The notes beneath the pieces were generated by a model. That model saw only the letters and a program-made list of their open reading frames with translations. It searched no databases and was not told where the DNA came from. DNA of 53,286 bases from positions 1-53,286 of the forward strand of contig JAJFLB010000048.1 of the NCBI GenBank assembly GCA_021772915.1, in the 5' to 3' direction. Positions 50,548 to 53,286 of this stretch are shown here, one piece after another. Position numbers and translations under genes: made by a program. Source of the DNA: Gammaproteobacteria bacterium (GTDB lineage: Bacteria; Pseudomonadota; Gammaproteobacteria; Xanthomonadales; SZUA-36). The first letter of the stretch is position 1, and each line of letters opens with the position of its first letter.

Positions 50548-53286
50548 ATGAAATTGATTAAGCACGCACACCCAGTACGAGTTGTAATTTCTTTATTGCT
50601 GTCGATATTCGTTACAGAACTGGTCGTAATGGTCTTCCTCAGTTTTGTACAGCTCTCATCTTCGTTGGTTGAAACCTTACTGGACTCCACCCTCCTGGCT
50701 CTATTGCTTTCACCCATACTTTACTTCTTGGTATTACGACCAATGGTTGTTAGCGTCACTGGGCGCGAGCAGAGCGAGGATCGTTTCCACGCCCTTGTAG
50801 ACACAGCAAATGATGCCATTGTCACGGGTAACAGCCGGGGGGACATTGTTGGTTGGAACAAACACGCAGAACTCATGTTTGGCTATGCGCCTGACGAAAT
50901 CATCGGACAGCCGTTGACCTTAATCATGCCTGAGAGATACCGGCAAGACCACCAGGCAGGTATGCAACGGGTGGCTTCGGGAGGGGCAACGAAAGTTGTC
51001 GGTAAAACAGTAGAATTGATTGCGCTCAGGAACGACGGCAGCGAGTTCCCCATGGAACTTTCAATCTCCACCTGGGATGCGGACGGGAAGTCTTTGTTTA
51101 CGGCGATCATTCGTGACATCACCGAACGTTTGCGATCGGAGGAGGATCTCAAGTACAGCAAAGGTGCGCTGGAAATCGCCCAGCGGACTGCGCACCTGGG
51201 AAGCTGGCAATGGAATACAACCGATAATACGCAATGGTGGTCTAATGAACTGTATCGTATGTTCGGCTACCAACCGGGAAAAACTGAACCGACGTTTCAG
51301 CGCTTTCGCGATGCCGTGCACCCTGATGATCTGGATCGTGTTCTCGAAGCCGTCATGGCCACCCTTGATGAGGGCGCTGTCTATGACACGGAATTTAGAG
51401 TTGTCCTGCCAGACAAAACCACACGGAACGTACATGCCCGAGGAGAAATGATCAAAGGGCCAGAAGGATCTGATTTGTTAATGGTTGGCACGGTGCTGGA
51501 CATCACCGCGTCGAAACAGGCGGCCAGGGAGTTGAGTGAGAGTCAGGAAAAATTCCTCAAGGCTTTCCATGCCCATCCCATCGCTATGCAGATTCTGAAT
51601 CTCGAGACGGGTGAAAGACTGGATATTAATCAACGCTGTCTTGACCTGTATGAGGTAGAAACCCTGGCAGAGCTCAATAAGAGTATTTATGACAATAACA
51701 CATGGGTTGACTCTGGTGCACGGGCCGAATCGACACAGCTCTTACTTAAGGAGGGATCTCTACAAAACTATCCGATCGAGGTTTTTTCCAAATCCGGGGA
51801 AGTCAGATATCTGCGTCTGTTTGCATCGGTGCTGGCAACTGGTGATGGTAAGGAGGCAATTGTTTCTTACATCGATGTCACCCAGCGCAAACAAGCGGAG
51901 GAGGAACTCAGGTTTAATGCGGAGCGCTTCGAACGATGGATGTCTTCCAACTTTATCGGAATTATCCAATCATCAGCAGACGGTAGTGTCAGCGATGCCA
52001 ACGATACGATGTTGGAAATGATCGGTTATTCAAGAAAAGATTTGACTGATGGCTTGTTGGATTGGACAAAACTGACCCCGCCGGAGTTTCTTCATCTGGA
52101 TGAAAAAGCATTGGAAGAAGCTGGGGTCAAGGGCTTCTGGACACCCTTTGAAAAAGATTATTTGCATAAGGATGGGCGCCGGGTACCCGTAATTATTGGC
52201 GGATCGATGTTCAAGGAAACCCCCGGAGAGTACATTGTATTTGTCATTGACAATACGCAGCAAAAACAAGCAGAGAACGAGCTACGAAAGTTGGCCCTGG
52301 CTGTGGAACAGAGCCCGGTGAGTGTCGTCATCACTGACCTTGAGGCCAGGATTGAATATGTCAACGACTCATTTGTTAACACCAGCGGTTACAGCCGGGA
52401 AGAAGTGATTGGCAAGAACCCGCGCCTGAAGCAATCCGGCAAGACGCCGCCCGAGACTTTTGTGGGTTTGTGGGACAAGCTGACGCAGGGCCACACCTGG
52501 AGCGGTGAATTCCTCAACAAACGTAAGGACGGCCGAGAATATGTTGAGTTTTCCCGCATTGCGCCGCTGCATCAGCCTGATGGCGAGATTACCAACTATA
52601 TCGCGGTTCAACGCGACATCACCGAGAGAAAACGGCTGAGAGCAGAGCTGGACAGGCACCAGCAACATCTCGAAAAACTGGTGGAAGATCGCACTTTGGA
52701 GTTAAGCGAAGCCCATGAGAGCCAGAAAGCCCTAAATCAGGCATTGATTGACAGCGAAGTACACTTCAAGGATGCGGCCCGTGCTGCCCGCCTTGGTCAT
52801 TGGTATTTGGACACGAGCACAGATGAATTCACCACGATCTCGGAGGAATATGCGCATATTTATGGTTATACGGTGGATGAGTACATGCAGCGCTTCCGTA
52901 AAATGGAAGATGATACGGATACGGTACACCCGGATGATCGTGATCGTATTGACGCGGCATATGAACAAATGGATTGGGAATGGCTTGAGTACCGGATAAT
53001 CTGCAGAGATGGCGGTGTCAAGCACATACGTGAATATTTCGAAGAGGTATTTGACGACGATGGCAAGAAACTGGGGGAAAAGGGCACCATACAGGATATA
53101 ACTGAAACTAAGCTGGCAGAATTTGAACTACGCAAGGCCAAGGAGGCGGCCGAGGCAGCCAGCAAGGCGAAAAGTACCTTTTTGGCCAATATGAGCCACG
53201 AGATACGTACGCCCATGAACGCCATCATCGGGCTCACCCACCTGTTGCAACGGGCCGATCCGACCGAGACCCAGATCGGGCAGTTA
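50548..53286 (+). CDS. Multi-PAS sensor histidine kinase (cut by window end)
   Basis: The frame is open from ATG 50548 through the last base (913 codons) and continues outside the window. One or two membrane segments occupy residues 10-70 ([20 protein letters not shown] and [17 protein letters not shown]). At least six PAS/PAC units follow, beginning near residues 79, 208, 336, 460, 582 and 738, several ending in RDITER-like PAC motifs. A coiled-coil linker ([20 protein letters not shown]) lies near 700. The HisKA box [20 protein letters not shown] puts the phospho-accepting His at residue 884. The catalytic ATPase domain, and perhaps receiver domains, lie beyond the edge. Ligands of the PAS units are unknown. 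Confidence 0.92.
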   Translation, partial: MKLIKHAHPVRVVISLLLSIFVTELVVMVFLSFVQLSSSLVETLLDSTLLALLLSPILYFLVLRPMVVSVTGREQSEDRFHALVDTANDAIVTGNSRGDIVGWNKHAELMFGYAPDEIIGQPLTLIMPERYRQDHQAGMQRVASGGATKVVGKTVELIALRNDGSEFPMELSISTWDADGKSLFTAIIRDITERLRSEEDLKYSKGALEIAQRTAHLGSWQWNTTDNTQWWSNELYRMFGYQPGKTEPTFQRFRDAVHPDDLDRVLEAVMATLDEGAVYDTEFRVVLPDKTTRNVHARGEMIKGPEGSDLLMVGTVLDITASKQAARELSESQEKFLKAFHAHPIAMQILNLETGERLDINQRCLDLYEVETLAELNKSIYDNNTWVDSGARAESTQLLLKEGSLQNYPIEVFSKSGEVRYLRLFASVLATGDGKEAIVSYIDVTQRKQAEEELRFNAERFERWMSSNFIGIIQSSADGSVSDANDTMLEMIGYSRKDLTDGLLDWTKLTPPEFLHLDEKALEEAGVKGFWTPFEKDYLHKDGRRVPVIIGGSMFKETPGEYIVFVIDNTQQKQAENELRKLALAVEQSPVSVVITDLEARIEYVNDSFVNTSGYSREEVIGKNPRLKQSGKTPPETFVGLWDKLTQGHTWSGEFLNKRKDGREYVEFSRIAPLHQPDGEITNYIAVQRDITERKRLRAELDRHQQHLEKLVEDRTLELSEAHESQKALNQALIDSEVHFKDAARAARLGHWYLDTSTDEFTTISEEYAHIYGYTVDEYMQRFRKMEDDTDTVHPDDRDRIDAAYEQMDWEWLEYRIICRDGGVKHIREYFEEVFDDDGKKLGEKGTIQDITETKLAEFELRKAKEAAEAASKAKSTFLANMSHEIRTPMNAIIGLTHLLQRADPTETQIGQL

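Noticed and set aside
1-53286. tRNA, rRNA or CRISPR array
   Set aside because: No cloverleaf, rRNA-like stretch or regularly spaced direct repeats were found by reading; a tool search could still reveal a weak case.

Overview
The window looks like chromosomal DNA of a gammaproteobacterium with a Pseudomonas- or Cellvibrionales-like gene set: PlsB, Fis upstream of purH-purD, a Crc-type exonuclease III next to the pyrE locus, the anmK / M23 peptidase / tyrS neighbourhood, a tyrA T-protein and an AmpG permease. It cannot be placed to genus from sequence alone. No rRNA, tRNA, CRISPR array, phage or recognisable transposase gene was seen. Genes are dense and on both strands.

Layout. 1-3.7 kb: a repeat, a noncoding stretch with a DnaA-box cluster, a TRAP large permease (dctM) and a convergent TRAP binding protein (dctP), with REP-like sequences and a 27-bp inverted repeat between them, then a YdcH-like protein. 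3.7-16.4 kb, mostly minus strand: plsB, a candidate small RNA, pyrF, an alpha/beta hydrolase, uvrD, purD, purH, fis, a zinc-ribbon DUF3426 protein, a DUF4124 protein and pyrE. 16.4-19.7 kb: a complete aralkylamine (TTQ) dehydrogenase cluster, aauB-aauE-aauD-aauA plus a monohaem cytochrome c, reading directly into pyrE. 19.8-25.5 kb: Crc-type exonuclease III, ampG, a Crp-fold regulator, a periplasmic amidohydrolase and a DUF2165 membrane protein. 25.8-34.5 kb: a YejM-like sulfatase-fold membrane protein, anmK, M23 peptidase, tyrS, tyrA, a MutT/MTH1-like Nudix hydrolase and an M19 dipeptidase. 34.6-39 kb: an acyl-CoA dehydrogenase, a rubrerythrin / Fe-S protein / DUF3501 operon and tspO. 39.1-45.6 kb: an aerobic aryl-CoA catabolic cluster with a fused aminobenzoyl-CoA-type monooxygenase/reductase, a MarR regulator, acyl-CoA dehydrogenase, RidA-fold protein, OYE-type flavoprotein and hotdog thioesterase. 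45.7-53.3 kb: metA, a metB-like gene, an alpha/beta hydrolase, a secreted protein of unknown function and a large multi-PAS histidine kinase cut by the window edge.

The two catabolic modules fit together in theme. The aau cluster would oxidise primary aralkylamines in the periplasm. The 39-45 kb cluster would dearomatise an aryl-CoA such as 2-aminobenzoyl-CoA in the cytoplasm. No CoA ligase is present, so the second pathway is incomplete here.

The most unusual feature is a family of four long, modular repeats (copies A-D) at 1-156, 6272-6566, 10771-11039 and 25551-25739. They share terminal inverted repeats ending in CTAG-like tetramers and internal paired arms. Divergent copies change both arms together, so the pairing itself seems to be conserved. 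They fit tightly between genes, and one lies between the purD stop codon and the uvrD start codon.
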